DNA of 64,000 bases from Mycetohabitans endofungorum (GTDB lineage Bacteria > Pseudomonadota > Gammaproteobacteria > Burkholderiales > Burkholderiaceae). The stretch spans positions 1,364,001 through 1,428,000 of the forward strand of contig NZ_CP132744.1 of NCBI RefSeq assembly GCF_037477895.1. Reading direction: 5' to 3'. The position numbers and the translations under genes were made by a program. Shown here in pieces: positions 63,120 to 64,000 of this stretch (position 1 is the stretch's first letter; every line of letters begins with the position of its first letter). The notes under the pieces are model-generated. The model did not search any database, was not told the DNA's origin, and saw only the letters and a list, made by a program, of their open reading frames with translations.

Positions 63120-63192
63120 CCGACTTCCCAAGCTCACGCCGATTGCGTCCTGGATGTTATAACGAAATTGGCGTCAGTTTACCTACTCATGA

Positions 63193-63206
63193 AAATAGAT
63201 AATCTA
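63193..63206. promoter_or_regulatory. BioR-like operator box 2
   Basis: AAATAGATAATCTA, sharing ATAGATAATCTA with box 1 and ending 4 bp before the GntR start codon, so suited to autorepression. Confidence 0.5.
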
Positions 63207-63210
63207 TGAA

Positions 63211-63861
63211 ATGGACATTGGGCGCCTAAGCGATACCCGCACGCCGAGCTTGGTCGAGCATATTGTCGACCGGTTGCGCGAGCGTATTGTCAGCGGGGAG
63301 TTAGCCGGCGGTACCGCGCTTCGACAGGACCACATCGCCAAGGAATTTGGGGCGAGCCATGTACCTGTGCGCGAAGCGTTTCAACGGCTGCAGGCAATCG
63401 GACTGGTAACGATTCTGCACAGACGCGGCGTGCGCGTCACCGCATTGGATCGTGCCGCCATCAAGGAAGCCGTTGACATGCGGGCGGTGCTCGAGCCGCT
63501 TGCGCTGCGCCACGCCATGCCACACTTGCGCGCCGAACATTTCGAGGCGCTTGAAAGTGCCCACGCCGCGTGCGACGCCGCCAATTCGCTTGCGTCGTGG
63601 GATGCAGCCAACCGTGCGTTCCACCATGCGCTGGTGCGCCATTGCGCGATGCCCCGCCTGCTGGCGACACTGGACGTGCTGCAATTGACCAGTTCGCGCT
63701 TCGTACTCGCCGTCGGCCGGGCGCGCGGCTGGCAATCGCGCTCGAACCACGATCATCAACTGATCATCGACGCGTTGAAAGGCCATGATCTCGAGCGCGC
63801 CGCTCAATTACTGTCACGCCACATCAGCACCATGGAGCGCGTCGGATTTCCGGTCAGTTAG
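63211..63861 (+). CDS. GntR/FCD-family regulator, BioR-like
   Basis: 216 residues. Winged helix at 10-78 (LVEHIVDRLRERIVSGELAG, FGASHVPVREAFQRLQAIGL), FCD-type helical effector domain at 85-210 with His/Asp metal-type residues (HHALVRH, NHDHQLIIDAL). Divergent from bioB, with matching boxes before both genes, suggesting control of biotin synthesis. The family function itself cannot be read from sequence. Confidence 0.85.
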   Translation: MDIGRLSDTRTPSLVEHIVDRLRERIVSGELAGGTALRQDHIAKEFGASHVPVREAFQRLQAIGLVTILHRRGVRVTALDRAAIKEAVDMRAVLEPLALRHAMPHLRAEHFEALESAHAACDAANSLASWDAANRAFHHALVRHCAMPRLLATLDVLQLTSSRFVLAVGRARGWQSRSNHDHQLIIDALKGHDLERAAQLLSRHISTMERVGFPVS

Positions 63862-64000
63862 CGCGGTGATATCCGTCGCGCCACCGACCATGACTGTTGA
63901 TCACCGACGGCTTGCGTCGCGCAATGGGAGCTCAGCGAGATCAACTTGGCACTGAAACTAGCACTGTCGCGGCTCATCTACGAGTTGAACGCGCTGACCG
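63862..64000. other. Window edge
   Basis: A plus frame (AQWELSEINLALKLALSRLI) runs off the end without a clear start; unassigned. Confidence 0.25.

Overview
The window looks like a chromosome segment of a Burkholderiaceae bacterium. The backbone is GC-rich and has Burkholderia-type gene order (ygfZ / mltG-tmk-holB-tatD-ankyrin; prkA-yeaH-spoVR). Many genes are decaying (bioF, rbsK, a GNAT gene, fic) and there are nested insertion sequences. Eukaryote-like F-box proteins and a nucleotide-transporter-like protein fit an intracellular or endofungal member such as Mycetohabitans (formerly Burkholderia) rhizoxinica. The genus is an inference from gene content, not a database result.

Positions 1-1300 hold ygfZ. 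From about 1.3 to 26.4 kb a defective lambda-like prophage separates ygfZ from mltG. It runs: integrase and DUF4224; a leftward early operon (hexapeptide-repeat protein, Gp157-like, SSB-like, Sak4-like ATPase) from a good promoter at 6505-6533; a repressor/Cro pair; O-like replication genes; a Q-like regulator; terminase; a portal gene split by an IS5/IS427-type element; and a truncated minor head gene. All capsid and tail genes are gone, and lysis (Rz/Rz1) follows directly.

The prophage is crowded with cargo. Five toxin-antitoxin loci look complete (RelE/RelB-like, YafQ/DinJ, HicAB, Doc/Phd-like, BrnTA), a sixth (HigBA) has a shortened toxin, and there are remnants of others. There are also two divergent F-box proteins. 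Two accretion points are visible. The 5' end of the terminase small-subunit gene occurs three times, each copy next to a toxin-antitoxin or repeat module. The last ~33 codons of Rz occur four times, separating F-box protein 1 with a higA remnant, F-box protein 2 with higBA, brnTA, and toxin-antitoxin wreckage.

From 26.5 to 45.2 kb is core chromosome: mltG-tmk-holB-(broken GNAT)-tatD, an ankyrin protein, a Rap1a-like protein, an MscS channel, otsA, a glycosyltransferase, an envelope/stress cluster (YSC84, DUF3096), a receiver-domain protein, a LacI regulator with a truncated ribokinase, and the prkA-yeaH-spoVR stress operon.

From 45.2 to 51.7 kb is a low-GC, IS-rich accessory stretch: a Ser/Thr-rich candidate secreted protein, an IS3 deletion derivative inside an ISNCY remnant, an NTP/NDP-exchange-like transporter, a MarC protein, and a fic remnant joined to an ISL3 transposase that is itself split by a second IS5/IS427 copy.

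From 51.9 to 64 kb there are a carboxylesterase, a branched-chain-type ABC transporter operon ending in a formamidase-like hydrolase with a LysR gene upstream, a ParD-like gene overlapping map, a decayed bioF beside intact bioB, and a divergent GntR regulator flanked by BioR-like boxes.
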